A stretch of DNA of 64,000 nt, taken from Beroe forskalii. Its lineage: Eukaryota; Ctenophora; Nuda; Beroida; Beroidae. Shown one piece after another: positions 9,403 through 21,183 of the stretch. The translations under genes were made by a program, and so were the position numbers. Within the stretch, counting starts at the first letter, position 1; each line of letters starts with the position of its first letter. Below the pieces are notes generated by a model. It made no database searches and was not told the DNA's origin. It saw only the letters and a program-made list of their open reading frames with translations. The stretch is from NCBI GenBank assembly GCA_011033025.1, contig WFMF01000021.1, forward strand, positions 372,001-436,000, in the 5' to 3' direction.

Positions 9403-12400
9403 ATGGCAAGTGCTCAATATGGAGGGAAGATACTCATATCAGAAAATGGAAGTCCCGTCAGACCTGACCTTCCTGTTGAGAACAAAGAGTCACTTGATTG
9501 TGAGGATGTAGAGGAAGAAGAGGTGGAAGAAGAGGAAGAAGAAGAAGAGGAAGAAGAATTAGCATTGGAGGAAGAAGAAGAAGAAGGTAATCAAAATATT
9601 CGTATGTATATATCATACCTAAATAATTAATAGGTGCACACTATGCAATGGTATTACTTATTGTTTTAACGACTTATATTTGATGTCAATTGTTTTATTG
9701 ATCAGTCATTATATTTGATGTCAACTTTATATTTCATTGACAACTATCTCATTTAATTTAACCAGAAAATATCAAAACTAGAACAAGGTCCAATAATAAC
9801 TGTGATTAGAAATTTAGGAGGAGCTAATTATTATTCTGCCTTTATTACCTTCAATTGAAAGTACAGCAGTAATATATATTCAATGTTTATTAAAAATTTA
9901 GAAACCAAGAATTATATAATAATTTTTACTTTCAGAAGCATTTGTGTGCCCTATATGCCAAGGAGGGGAAGATGAAACTGATTCTTATGCAAGATTGGAA
10001 GAATGTAGACATTTATTCTGTGAGCCATGTATCACAGAATGGTCTAAAAATGCTAATACATGTCCTATCTGTAGGTGCAGGTAGGAACACCTTTTTCCTA
10101 CTTTTAAGGTCACATCAATCACTCTGATATAAAAGCCACATACATAAAATAAAATTCATATTTCATATACCTTGAGACATATCTAAGTACCTACATTGTG
10201 TGATAGTGTGACATTGCTTTTGGGTAATGACTTGTCTGACAATACAATTGAATAAAGTTGAAAGACTGTATTGTTTGGTTGTTATTAAGAGTATCATTTA
10301 ATGGTCACTCCACCATAACATATAAAGTTGCATCATATCTTTATTTATTGATATCCCCTCTCTGCAGGTTCGAACACCTCTTCACTTGTTCCCACGTCAA
10401 AGGAGACTTCACCCACAAAGTGGCTATTGAGTTCAAACGTCCCAAGGAGGCTGCCGATGATGTTGATCACTACACTTGCAAGATCTGTAATTCTGGAGAT
10501 CAAGAAGGTAACGGAACTTAATTCGTAGCCTTTTAGTTCTTCTTTTGCGGTCACCGGTTTCTAGTCACAGCACCAGAGCTGTGTCTCTGTAGCCTTTTAG
10601 TTATGCTTGATTTAATGCTATTTTTAATGAATTCGAAGCAAAAAGGATCAAAGGAAGTCTTCCATTTTCCAATGCACCCCTTGGAACTTGCAACCAGTGT
10701 GCACCCCTGTTCTTTTGACTCACACCCCTGTTCTTTTTACTCCCACCAACTTTTCACTCTTCCACAGAGTTGTTGCTGTTGTGTGATGGGTGTGACGAGG
10801 CTTATCACACGTTCTGTGTCACCCCCTCCCTGGACGCTATTCCGGACGGGGATTGGTTTTGTCGACAGTGCACCGGAGGAGAGGAAGAAGAAGATACAGG
10901 ACTCGAGATAAGCCCCGGAACGGGTGAGACTCAGTTGTGCCATGGTGTAAATTGATGCGCCGCATGTATGAAATTTTAAACCAGGCCTACTATAGATCTG
11001 ATTGAGAAATTCGAGTTAATGTGAAGTTTTGATTTTTATACTTTTAAATAGCTTATTCAGAAGCTGATTTTCTACAATCTTCAAGATCAAGGATCCTTGA
11101 TTTGATGAATGTTACACTCTCTACTTGTCAAGACGTCTTGCTTCACCAATATTATCATCCAGTGACACTGTATCGTATGTAAATTAAGTTCAAGTAATCA
11201 ATTGATTTACTCAACATTACTTAATTGCAGGTTCCATCCAGTTCCGTCTGCCTTCCTCCACCAGGCGTCTTGCCATGGAGGACTTGGTGAGGCGCAGCCG
11301 AAGGACTACCGACAGACGAACCTCCGCTTCCTCATCCAGACGATCTGCCGCCATCTCCCAAGCTGCTCAACTCATATCCAGTATCACAGGGCGTGCTAGG
11401 ACTGCTAAGGTAAGCTCAACTCATATCTAGTATTACTAACAGTGCTAGAACTGCAAAGCTTTTGCCCTGAATTTCTTCCCGGTTGGAAGTCTATTCAACA
11501 TAATTGTTGTCGATGATTCTGCCTTGCCTATTACTGTAATTGTTAAGGACATTATAATCTTGACTACGCTGTTACATGATAAGATAGGGACATGATAACC
11601 AGTTGACAGTGTAAATTATATACTAAGTATTGTAAATAAGTAGTAATGAGACATCATTGAATCGCACTCAAATGATAGATCATCAAGAAGAGTAAAGAGT
11701 GACCTTGGTTGAGAATGTTTGGATGGTTCAAGTTAACGATTAGATGATGGTTTACGTCGATGATAGGATATTAATTTCATTGGAAATAGTGTATTCCCAG
11801 TACCTGTATGCTTTTTTTTGCTGCAAGCTTCCTAAAGTTTGTAAATGGAAAAGCGAGGAAGTTCTTCCAAAATAGCAAAAGATAAAATCTACAGATTCAA
11901 TGACTTGTAAATCTTACTTCCTTGACAAAGGAAGTACTTGATAATTGAAAACGTTGTCGTCATGCCATTGACAACGTTGTCGTCATGCCATACTTGATGA
12001 TTGACAACGTTGTCACCCTGCCATTGACAACGTTGTCACCATGCCATACTTGATAAAAGACAACACTGTCACCATGCCATTGTGCAGATCATTGAGCTGG
12101 TCGGTGCTTGGATCCCAATATTTCGTGAAAGGGGCCTCCCACCCCTTCTTAAGGCATTAGGGGGCTGTGTTGTCCCATGAGATTTTTAGCAGTTCTGTTT
12201 ACAGGGCGCTAAGATGGCGCGTGTTGCTACGAGAACAGTGGGACTCCACACATTACGAGCTTTGAGACACCGACCCAGTAAGAGAAAGAAGGAGCGAGCC
12301 CCCATTACCAGGTTATTAATAGCAAATAACTTCACTTTAAGAGCTGTACGAAGTCGAGGAGGTTGCACAGATAGAAAAGTAAGAAGATTCAAGGTATGCG

Positions 12401-15400
12401 GAAACCATATTTTGTCTTGACATTTGAGTAATTTTTTAAAACCAAGCATTGGCATGTAATTTGCATAGGAATCATGTAGAAAATAGTGTAGTACACTTTA
12501 CATGCTGGTATATCTCGTTGAACTAAATCTAATTTTTGTCACTAACCTTAATACAGACGATCACAGTATCCATTTTTCAGGGATTGGAGTCCAGTACCCA
12601 CGAGTCCAGAACGTCTTGAAGCTTGGAACAACCGAAGTGAGCACATTCCAAATCTTATTTCTACATTTCTTAAGTTACCTGGCCATTTTAGAACTAATGT
12701 AGACCCTAGTGTATTGCATAGGAGTTACCATATAATATAGCCTGAGGTCGTGTGGGTTAAAAAGATAAGAATACCTTAAAATACCTTACAGTACCTTAGA
12801 ATACCAGGCCTTATCAATTATAAGCGAGTTTAAGCCCTTTAAGAATTGCAGGGCAAAGCCAAGTTGTGGTTAGATAGCAATGTGATGCTTACATCCAAAG
12901 AAATAGCGCGTTATTTGGTGATTCTGTTGAAAAAAACCAGAATCTCGCCAGATAATTCCTAGTTGAACATGGGTATTTGAAGTCATTTTAAGTCGTACAT
13001 AAGGCTCTGAAAATCACGTCCTTTTCCATGTTCTAAGTACCAGTATTGCAATTGCTTATTGCAGTAAGGCCGTTTGTCTGCTCATCCCATAGTGACGTCC
13101 CCATGGCGTTCTGACGCATACAAAGCGAGTTTGATATTAACAGTTAATTCTATTCACCAGCCCATACCCTGTTGCACTTCTATGCTGATCTTTCTATCCC
13201 ACTAAATTGAGACAAAAGGTGGCAAGATTTCTTCGTTTGTTGTGTTTGCGTAACGCGCGATGACAGTTTAGTATGGCAAGAAAATTTTACTGCTGTACGC
13301 ATTGCGCGCATTTGCGATTTTAGCGAGCAAGCTTCGCAGATCTATCGATTGTCGGCAAAAATGTATTCCTTAATTCCACCCGTTTTTTGTGCCCGATCCT
13401 CTTGTGAAAAACAATTTTTCAGTATTCGCTTCAATGTCAAAACCATCCAATTCTATTTGAAATTAAACCATTCATTAAAAGTTGGTGTATTTTGCCACCC
13501 AGCAATTGCCCTATTTCTAACAAAGTATTTGTTTCAGATAAGGTGGAAGGTGACGTTGCTGGATTCTCTAAGGCAGCTCTGAGTGCCCACAAGGCTCACA
13601 AAGCTGAGTCTGTGTTGGGAGCCCGGCGCTTCTTCCAGAACTCCCCTGGGCCCTCATCATCTGCTGGGCCTTCCTCATCTGCTGCTGGGCCCTCTGCTGG
13701 ACCCTCATCATCTGCTGCTACAACCTCTGCTGGGCCCTCTTCTGCTGCTGCAACCACCCCCACACCAGTCGACCTTCTGGACATGATAACATCGGACATT
13801 ATCAACTCTACCTCCAAATCAGCAAGTGTAGACAAGCAGGGCACGGTGCTGTACAAGAGCAGAGAAGAGGTTTTTAAAGAAGAACACGCCATCATTCCCC
13901 TTCCCAAGGCTAAAGATGCAGAGGAGGAAATCAAAATGTCACGGGTTAAAATCAAGACACCTTCTGAGACGGAAAAGCGACGGCGTGACTCTAAGAGTTA
14001 TTCGGAAAGGAGGAGGAGTAGGAATGAAGATGATAAAAGTCCATCGTCGTCGAGCAAAGCTGGGAAGCCTGTTGGAGGTGATAAAAAAGAAAGTTCTGCG
14101 GCGAAAGCTAAGAGTCCTGTCACTAAATCGAAGGACAGATATAAGAATCATTCTAGTAGTTTGCACGATTTGAAGAAGAATGATGATAGTCCTAACACTA
14201 AGTCTAAGACTAGATCCAAGAATGATTCTAGTAGTTTAGATGTTTCGAAGGGAGATGAGAGTCCTGTGACCAAATCGAGGGCAAGATCCAAGAATCATTC
14301 CAGTAGTTCACAAGATGCGAAGAAGAAAGATGAAAGTCATGAAACTAAGTCCAAGACCAGATCCAAGAATCATCGTAGTAGTCGGAAAGATCTGCCGAAG
14401 AAAGATGGAAGTCCTGTCACGGAATCCAAGAATAGTACTATTAGCCAGCAAGATGCCCCAAAGAAAGATGATAGTCCTAACACTAAGTCTAAGACTAGAA
14501 CCAAGAATCATTCCAGTAGTTCACAAGATGTTTCGAATAAGAAAGATGAGAGTCCTGTCACGAAATCCAAGACCAGATCCAAGAATGATTCTTGTAGTAG
14601 GCAAGATGTGACGAATCCCAAAGATACGAGTCCAAGAAAAAACTTAAAAGGTAACGATAAAAAGGATGTCAAGAAGAAGAAGAAGACTGAAGATAAACCT
14701 GACAGTAAAGACAATTTGAGTGAAGGAGAGCTTTCAAAGGATTCAACTTCCTCCGATAGTTCATCCGATTCTGATAGCGCTGTGCGAGTTGAGAAAGACG
14801 TTACGAAAGACAGTGCCACTCATGCGAGGAAAGAGAGCAAAAGTTCGGTGAGAGATGAGAATAAACAAAGCTCGAGAGACTCCAGCTCCTCCCCTCACAG
14901 GAATAGGCCGGAAAGAGATAAGTCAAGAGATAAGTCACGGCCCAAGAAGTCAGACCAGACTCAAAATCGTGATCCCGAGAAAGTGGAGCCATCTAAGAAG
15001 AAGGATCCTACCGGCAACAGCGTCTCTGAATCATCTGAACATGAGCCTAAATCAAGAAAAACAAAGGAAAAGCGGCAGCAAAGCAGGGAGGTGGAACCTG
15101 AGAAGCCTAAGAAGGCGTCTAAGAAGGAGAAACGAGAGAAAAGCAGCTCGGAGGCTGAACTATCTCGGAAGAAATCGAAGAGGGAGAAGAGAAGGAGGCA
15201 TATTTCCCAGGAAAGTGACGATGAGAGCCAAAGAGACTCCTCCAAAGGACATGAAAAGAGTAAAAAGAAAAGGGCAAAGAGCAAGGGAGAAAGGAGAAGC
15301 CGTAAAGATCGTAAAGGAGATCGAGAAAAAGGTGAGCGGAGTAAGGGAACGAAAGTAAAAGTAGAAAAAGCTTCTGTGCCGAAAAAGAAATCAAAATCTG

Positions 15401-17265
15401 ACTCCAGATCACCCTCGCTTGAAATTATCGAAAGTTTCAAAGACAAGAAAGAGGAAAAGAGGTCCTCGTCTTTGAAACGGAAAAGAGATTCCGATCAACA
15501 TCCGAGGAGGGATGAGACTCCATCTCGAAACCGCAAATCCTCACCTAAACGTCTCGATGAATTCGGTAGAGATTTGTCGTTAAAAGTACCAGTGAAGAAA
15601 CAGCCCGCAAAAGAAGAAACGCCCACAAAAGTAGATACACCAACTAGCAACCACCAGAAAACGCAGAAACTTCTCGAAGCATTGAAGTTCTCTCTCAGAC
15701 CGGCTGATATCCCTAAACCGAGCCCTTCCAAACTACCGCCATCTTCCTCAAATCGCCCCCGGAAAGACTCCACATCACATTTCCCAGCTAAAGCAGATGA
15801 GAGACGATCTAGCAGTTGTGTAAGTGACACCCCTGCTGCAGAAACACTTGACGAGGTCTATTCACCGGGTGAAGAGTCCCCCATTGACGATGTGTGGCCT
15901 ACCAAGCGCTCCGTTTCCGAGAGTGAAACGAAACCCGTGTTTGGTGAAATGCTACAAAACGACAATGTAACGAAGTCTGTCGCTAAAAAGAAACCGGTGC
16001 CTAGTGGGAAAGGAGGAAGTGACACGCCAGATTCAGAGGATATGGTTATTGACTGTGGGAAATCTTCAAAATCTTCTTCTCCTCTCCAAAAGCAGCGATT
16101 GCTGAGTGCCGAAGAGTCGTTAAAGTCGTCAATGTCGGAACTTAAGAGCGGACAGTCCGACCAGTCCTGTCCTGAACCACCAGCACGCGCGCTAAAAACC
16201 GAGGGCTCTCCTTCCTCCCCACTTCTTGACACTGTCGCCGACCTCGTCAACAAGATGAAGCAAGCTGAAGCTAAGACTATGACAGCTGCCGAAACTCCCT
16301 CTCCCAAAACTCCGGACTTTTTAGCCGGGTCCGACAAGTCGTCCATCCCCTCGCCCCTGGACGTGCCGTCCCCCGAGTACTGCATGACACCTACTGAGGT
16401 ACAGGCTGCCAGACGCAAGGAGAGACTCAAGAAGGCGAGTGACTTGGAGAATAAATTCACTACTGGAAAATCGCAGACAGCAGCGGACCCCAAAGAAAAA
16501 CGTCCGTCTATCAACAAGCAAGAGTCGAGGAGGCAAGCCAAACGCTCGGAAGAAGCTGCCAAACCCTCGCGGAGAAGTGCAGCAGAAAGAAGCAATAAAG
16601 AATCCTATCGGCGGAGATCCAAACACTCAGAATCAGAGCGCAAGTCACAGGAAGTTAGGAAGACAAGTCACAGGAAAACAGGAACAGAAAACAGGAGGGT
16701 CGCGTCCTCCAGATCGCACCATCATTCTAAAGAAAAGCATGAAAAAGCCGGGAGTCGTCAGGACAAGCCACGCCCCCGGAGCCCCAAGTCCTACCACGCT
16801 CCCTGTAGGAAGACCAGCTCCCCGCCCCCCAAGGAAGCGGCGATCCCGCTGCTGGAGTCCCCGCCGCCACCGCCCCCGCCGCCTCGTGACAGCGTGGTGA
16901 TCCAGGACCTGCACGCCGCCCAGGAGGGGCACGCCGCCACACCGCCCCCTCACGCCATGCCAGCTGGAGCCGTCCCGGAGAGTGCGCCCCTAGTTTATGT
17001 AAACAATAACCATGCGAGACAGCACGCCCACTCAACCCCTGATTTTAGCAATGGCTCCATGGTAAGGAAGCGAGCCCGGCTGGAGCCGCCCTCCACCCTA
17101 TCCGTCACCAACATCATGGGCTCCCACTCCGACATGTTCGGCTGCCTCAACGACTCCTACGCTATGGAGCAGTTCAACGACGCCTGGGACAAGGAGGCGG
17201 AGTCCCCCACCGCCTTCACGGAAGGTGGGTGCCGAGTGCGATTAGTGGGTGCCGAGTGCGATTAG
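9403..17265 (+). CDS. PHRF1: PHRF1-like RING/PHD protein, copy B front end plus shared exons
   Basis: Exons: 9403-9586 (start, acidic run), 9936-10080 (RING), 10368-10507 and 10768-10923 (PHD), 11231-11409 (Arg/Ser-rich), 12205-12378 or 12393 (basic), 12581-12636 and 13538 onward. Phases match from the start codon to 11409 and from 12636 into 13538. The step from the 12205 exon to the 12581 exon leaves a phase conflict, so an exon, donor or base is missing there. The RING shows CPICQGG and CRHLFCEPC; the PHD has all its Cys/His ligands. Compared with copy A the PHD exon has two extra residues (DDVDHYTC). Order and spacing match PHRF1: RING, PHD, basic linker, long S/R/K-rich region. Human PHRF1 ends in a helical domain that binds phosphorylated RNA polymerase II tail; I do not find it. 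The frame instead ends inside satellite DNA. Confidence 0.82.
9936..10923 (+). CDS. PHRF1: RING and PHD exons, copy B
   Basis: These three exons hold the catalytic and reader modules. The RING is read from 9936-10080 with [13 protein letters not shown] and CPIC ligand pairs. 10368-10507 joins RING to PHD and ends with the first PHD zinc pair (CKIC). 10768-10923 holds [16 protein letters not shown] and WFCRQC. Differences from copy A in coding sequence are few and mostly silent, apart from a 6-nt insertion just before the PHD. This suggests selection on both copies or recent origin. Confidence 0.8.
11943..12080. repeat. intronic minisatellite built on GACAACGTTGTC
   Basis: About five units of 23-36 bases contain the perfect 12-base palindrome GACAACGTTGTC or a close variant, each followed by a CATGCC block. 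It lies in the PHRF1 intron between 11409 and 12205. Nothing suggests coding. Confidence 0.7.
12637..13537. other. PHRF1 intron before the large exon
   Basis: No repeat or exon was recognised beyond short ATACCTTA direct repeats at 12770-12805. The only features are the donor GTGAGC at 12637 and the pyrimidine-rich acceptor ending at 13537. Confidence 0.4.
13538..17265 (+). CDS. PHRF1: PHRF1-like large exon: disordered Ser/Lys/Arg-rich tail
   Basis: This is one exon with about 1,240 open codons, entered after TTTGTTTCAG. First comes a Pro/Ser/Ala/Gly low-complexity run (13640-13770), then PVDLLDMITSDIINSTSKSA, which resembles a short conserved patch of PHRF1. About eight imperfect repeats of 20-25 residues around KSKTRSKNHSSS follow (14120-14620), then Lys/Glu/Arg-rich sequence to 15560 and a small patch KTQKLLEALKFSLRP near 15660. 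A Pro run lies near 16860. The end, LNDSYAMEQFNDAWDKEAES, is followed by a possible donor GAAG|GTGGGT at 17224. If not spliced, translation continues about 13 codons into the satellite and stops at 17263-17265. Long antisense frames here are by-products of AAG/GAT-rich codons. Confidence 0.85.
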
Positions 17266-18430
17266 TTGGTGCCGAGTGCGATTAGTTGGTGCCGAGTGCG
17301 ATTAGTGGGTGCCGAGTGCAATTAGTTGGTGCCGAGTGCGATTAGTTGGTGCCGAGTGCGATACGAAGGTGCAGAGTGTGATAAGCTGGTGCCGAGTGCA
17401 ATTAGTGGGTGCCGAGTGCGATTAGTTGGTGCCGAGTGCGATTAGTTGGTGCCGAGTGCGATTAGTGGGTGCCGAGTGTGGTTAGTGGGTGCCGAGTGCG
17501 ATTAGTTGGTGCCGAGTGCGATTAGTTGGTGCCGAGTGCGATTAGTGGGTGCCGAGTGCGATTAGTTGGTGCCGAGTGCGATTAGTTAGTGCCGAGAGCG
17601 ATTAGTGGGTGCCGAGTGCGATTAGTGGGTGCCGAGTGCGATTAGTGGGTGCCGAGTGCGATTAGTTGGTGCCGAGTGCGATTAGTTGGTGAAGAGTGCG
17701 ATTAGGGGGTGCCGAGTGCGATTAGTTGGTGCCGAGTGCGATTAGTTGGTGCCGAGTGCGATAAGTGGGTGCCGAGTGCAATTAGTGGGTGCCGAGTGCG
17801 ATTAGTGGGTGCCGAGTGCGATTAGTTGGTGCCAAGTGCGATTAGTGGGTGCCGAGTGCGATTAGTGGGTGCCGAGTGTGATTAGTTGATGCCGAGTGCG
17901 ATTAGTTGGTGCCGAGTGCGATTAGTTGGTGCCGAGTGCGATTAGTTGGTGCCGAGTGCGATTAGTGGGTGCCAAGTGCGATTAGTTGGTTCCGAGTGCG
18001 ATAAGTGGTGCCGAGTGCGATTAGTTGGTGAAGAGTGCGATTAGTGGGTGCCGAGTGCGATTAGTTGATGCCGAGTGCGATTAGTGAGAGCCGAGTGCGA
18101 TTAGTAGGTACCGAGTGCGATTAGTAGGTACCGAGTGCGATTAGTTGGTGCAGAGTGCGATTAGTGGGTGCCGACTGCCGAGTGCGATTAGTGGGTGCCG
18201 AGTGCGATTAGTTGGTGCCGAGTGCGATTAGTTGGTGCCGAGTGCGATTAGTAGGTACCAAGTGCGATTAGTAGGTACCGAGTGCGATTAGTAGGTACCG
18301 AGTGCGATTAGTTGGTGCAGAGTGCGATTAGTGGGTGCCGAGTGCGATTAGTGGGTGCCAAGTGCGATAAGTTGGTGCCGAGTGTGGTTAGTTGGTGCCG
18401 AGTGTGGTTAGTGGGTGCCGAGTGCGATAA
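17226..18430. repeat. 20-bp satellite, left array
   Basis: About 60 units of GGTGCCGAGTGCGATTAGTT with single-base variants. It starts directly at the end of the PHRF1 large exon. The array contains local higher-order blocks, for example several units with TAGGTACC near 18100 and 18250. An inverted array of the same unit is at 27540-28100. A rare variant unit (TACGAAGGTGCAGAG near 17362) is shared with the far end of the right array, marking the edge of the inverted repeat. Confidence 0.95.
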
Positions 18431-19924
18431 GTGTAGTGTTCCACGCCCGGAAAACCGACTCGAAAATCCGCGCGGAATTCCGCCTTTTGAAAACCCGGAA
18501 AAAGCTTGGGTTGTTCCATGCAACGAAATTCCGAATCAGCCAATTTGAAATTGAATGATTGTCATGCAAGAGTGTAAGTGTGTCTAACAATTAATGTCTG
18601 TGTAGTTTGTGTAATGTGTAGGTGAGTCTGGGTGCAGGACATTGCAAGTCAGAGCAACCTATTTACAGACTCACTTCTTGAGACAAGAAAAGACTGTCAG
18701 GAAGCCAGAGTTGACACAATCAATTATAGCATATCTGTAACTCTCTGACTCTCTGAAACCTTTCTGACGCTTCACTGATGACTTAAACCATTGCGACGCA
18801 GCTCTGGCCATATTTCGATGTTTTATTAAAGTATTAAGTGTATTAGAATCACTGACACCAGTCGGGCACACTGACGTTACGTATCACTGACATCAGTCGG
18901 GCACCCTGACGTTACCTATCACTGACACCAGTTTGGCCGTTGCGTATCAGATATCACTGACACCAGTCTGGCACATTGACGTTACGTATCACTGACACCA
19001 GTCGTGCACTCTGACGTTACGTATCACTGACACCAGTCTGGCCGTTGCATATCACTGACACCAGTCTGGCACATTGACGTTACGTATCACTGACACCAGT
19101 CGGGCACACTGACGTTACGTATCACTGAGAGGTGACACCAGTCTGGCCGTTGCGTATCACTGACACCAGTCTGGCACATTGTCGTTACGTATCACTGACA
19201 CCAGTCTGGCACATTGACGTTACGTATCACTGACACCAGTCTGGCACCATGACCAATCGCCGACGACTATTTGGTGTATGTGTGATGTGTACTATAAATA
19301 ACTACTAGCCGATAGAATTTGAAAATTATGTCGGAAAATTATCTAGAAAAAAGTATCTTGAATTTGAGACTCATAGAAGTTGAGAGATCGTATTAAAGTT
19401 CCAATAATCCAATAGCCTAGCCACATATTTCTAGCTCAAAATATCATCTAACTCACCATTTGTTTGAAAGCCGAAAGGAAACTGTTGTCTAGTTATGAAT
19501 ATAACAAGTGTATGGCTATCAATTAAGGTTGAAAAACTTTAATTTATCAGTACCTAGATTGTGTTTCAGGCTTCCAAAATTCACATTGACCAACCTACTA
19601 TATTCTATGTTTGTTATTTGTTCTTTGAAAGTTGAAGAGTGAAGGGAGCTGTGCGCTGTGTAATGTGTGTATCTGCTATGTACATGATAATAACCAACTC
19701 TGTACACGTTGATTGCGTTAATTGAATCTCTAGCCAGGCTCAGTCCAAAGTACTTCCTGCAATCTCCGATTTTAGTCGGTTTTCCGAGCTTTTTCCTATT
19801 TCATGAAATAGGAAAAATCAACTCGGTTTTTCACCCGGAAAACCGCGGATTTTCATCCGGATTTTGCTTTCTCGGTTTTTCGCACACAGAATTCCGAGCA
19901 AAAACCGGGCATGGAACACTACAC
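18431..19924. mobile_element. 1.5-kb inverted-repeat element inside the 20-bp satellite
   Basis: The left end GTGTAGTGTTCCACGCCCGG matches the reverse complement of the right end at 19 of 20 bases. The satellite phase resumes on the other side (GCGATAA before, TTAGTGGG after), suggesting a 3-bp TAA/TTA target duplication as in Harbinger-type elements. No transposase frame is visible. The second half of the right end is rich in CGGTTTT-type sequence. The interior includes a 35-bp minisatellite. Confidence 0.75.
18846..19250. repeat. 35-bp minisatellite inside the 1.5-kb element
   Basis: About ten units of ATCACTGACACCAGTCTGGC plus a CATTGACGTTACGT tail repeat here. Some units are shortened to end in CCGTTGCGT. 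Non-coding. Confidence 0.85.
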
Positions 19925-20098
19925 TTAGTGGGTGCCGAGTGCGATTAGTGGGTGCCGAGTGCGATTATTTTGTTCGATTACATTGAGTCGGCGCGATACT
20001 AGTTTACCCATTGGTCCCTCTGACATTGGCTCTAAACTCAATGTTCAGACGATGAGTAAAACTGGAAGTATTTTCACTCTGACACATAATCCTCTGGA

Positions 20099-20500
20099 AT
20101 ATTAGCTTACCCATAGGATCGCGAAATCGTCAAGACATTGACCAATCAACGAACGAGTTTGCAGTCAACTCGCGCACTGATTGGCCAATGTCAAATGGAC
20201 CTGTGGGTAAACTAATATACGCAATAATCCTCTGGAATATATTCAGGCTCGCCAAGAGCGCCTCGTTCCGCTAGATTAGCTGCCAGTGAACTTAGTAAGT
20301 TTAGCTGTGTCCCTCTGTAATCTCCCTGTGAGAAGTGAATGCTCTCTTGCTCCCTTCAAGCTTTAGTGATGTCGGCGCGTGTTAGCTTACCCATTGCATC
20401 CCAGAATAGTTCTGCCATTGACCAATCAGCGTGCCAGTTAACGGTCGACTCGCACGCTGATTGGTCAATATGAAATGGACCTGTGGGTAAACTAATACGC
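20099..20500. repeat. two palindromic repeats of about 120 bp with inverted CCAAT motifs
   Basis: Segments 20099-20219 and 20381-20500 each start with TTAGCTTACCCAT and end with GTGGGTAAACTAATA, which are inverted repeats. Each contains GACCAATCA facing TGATTGG near the middle. Mirror copies sit in the right arm at about 27018-27133 and 27283-27400. They look like a small palindromic element family that was in place before the inverted repeat formed. Confidence 0.65.
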
Positions 20501-20621
20501 GGTCGATAAAATGATCACATGATCAATACACAGTAACACACGTGACAGGGGTTACCCATCGAAAATTGCCATGAAATTTCCTCGCTGTGCGCAACGTGAC
20601 TGTACGTGATTATACAGCTAC

Positions 20622-20869
20622 GGCTGGCTGCTTGGTTGAGTGGTATCGGCTGCCATCATGATCTTGCGCTCAGGCGAGAGATCGGCAGTTCGATGCTCGG
20701 GGAAATCCTCACTCATAAAAGGGGTAAACGTGCCATTGTGCCAACATAACCTTGGGTAGCTCACTTTTCCGAATTGCAAGTCTGAGAGTATATCTATATC
20801 TGTCAGCCTGATAGCGTGTATGCTAGTGCACTGCATGAGTTCTACTGTACACCCCCTCAGCATCATCAT
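20622..20869 (+). mobile_element. tRNA-derived SINE, 248 bp
   Basis: The head contains an RNA polymerase III A box, TGGTTGAGTGG (20633-20643), and a B box, AGTTCGATGCT (20687-20697). This is the usual spacing for a tRNA-like promoter. The 3' end is a short (CAT)n tail. The flanks ACAGCTAC (20614-20621) and ACTGCTAC (20870-20877) are a near-perfect 8-bp target duplication. The mirror position in the right arm of the large inverted repeat (near 26890) has the empty site. The tRNA parent is not identified. Confidence 0.75.
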
Positions 20870-21183
20870 ACTGCTACGTCAGTATCACGTACGTTTGGCG
20901 TACGAGTGGAAATTTCAGAATAATTCTCAGATGCGGGATCCCTGTTACCGTGCATAATTCTCGTGTTATTCATCACTATTGATATGCATACACTCCTTTG
21001 ATTCTTGAAACTTTGTGGGAATGGCTATCTTCTTTTATTTTATTGCCTGAAACACTCTGTATTTGTCCATGATATTGGTCACTTAACGGCGTGTTACGTT
21101 AGAAACACTAAACATTTACCAAATATTCAGGCGAGGAAGAGACAGAGAAGAAACCTCTTTTACCGCAACCCCTCCCAATCCAA

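Larger units (their letters stand above)
6739..11004 (+). repeat. tandem duplication block, copy B
   Basis: This is the counterpart of 863-5819. It carries two small inverted-repeat elements (6836-7083 and 7117-7200) and short (TTTA)n-tailed insertions that copy A lacks. The membrane-protein gene in it is frameshifted, while the four RING/PHD exons are intact. It leads directly into the shared downstream exons of the PHRF1-like gene. Confidence 0.85.

Noticed and set aside
13596-17035. Many long antisense frames opposite the PHRF1 large exon
   Set aside because: They mirror AAG, GAT and TCC-rich codons of the real exon and contain no recognisable domain.
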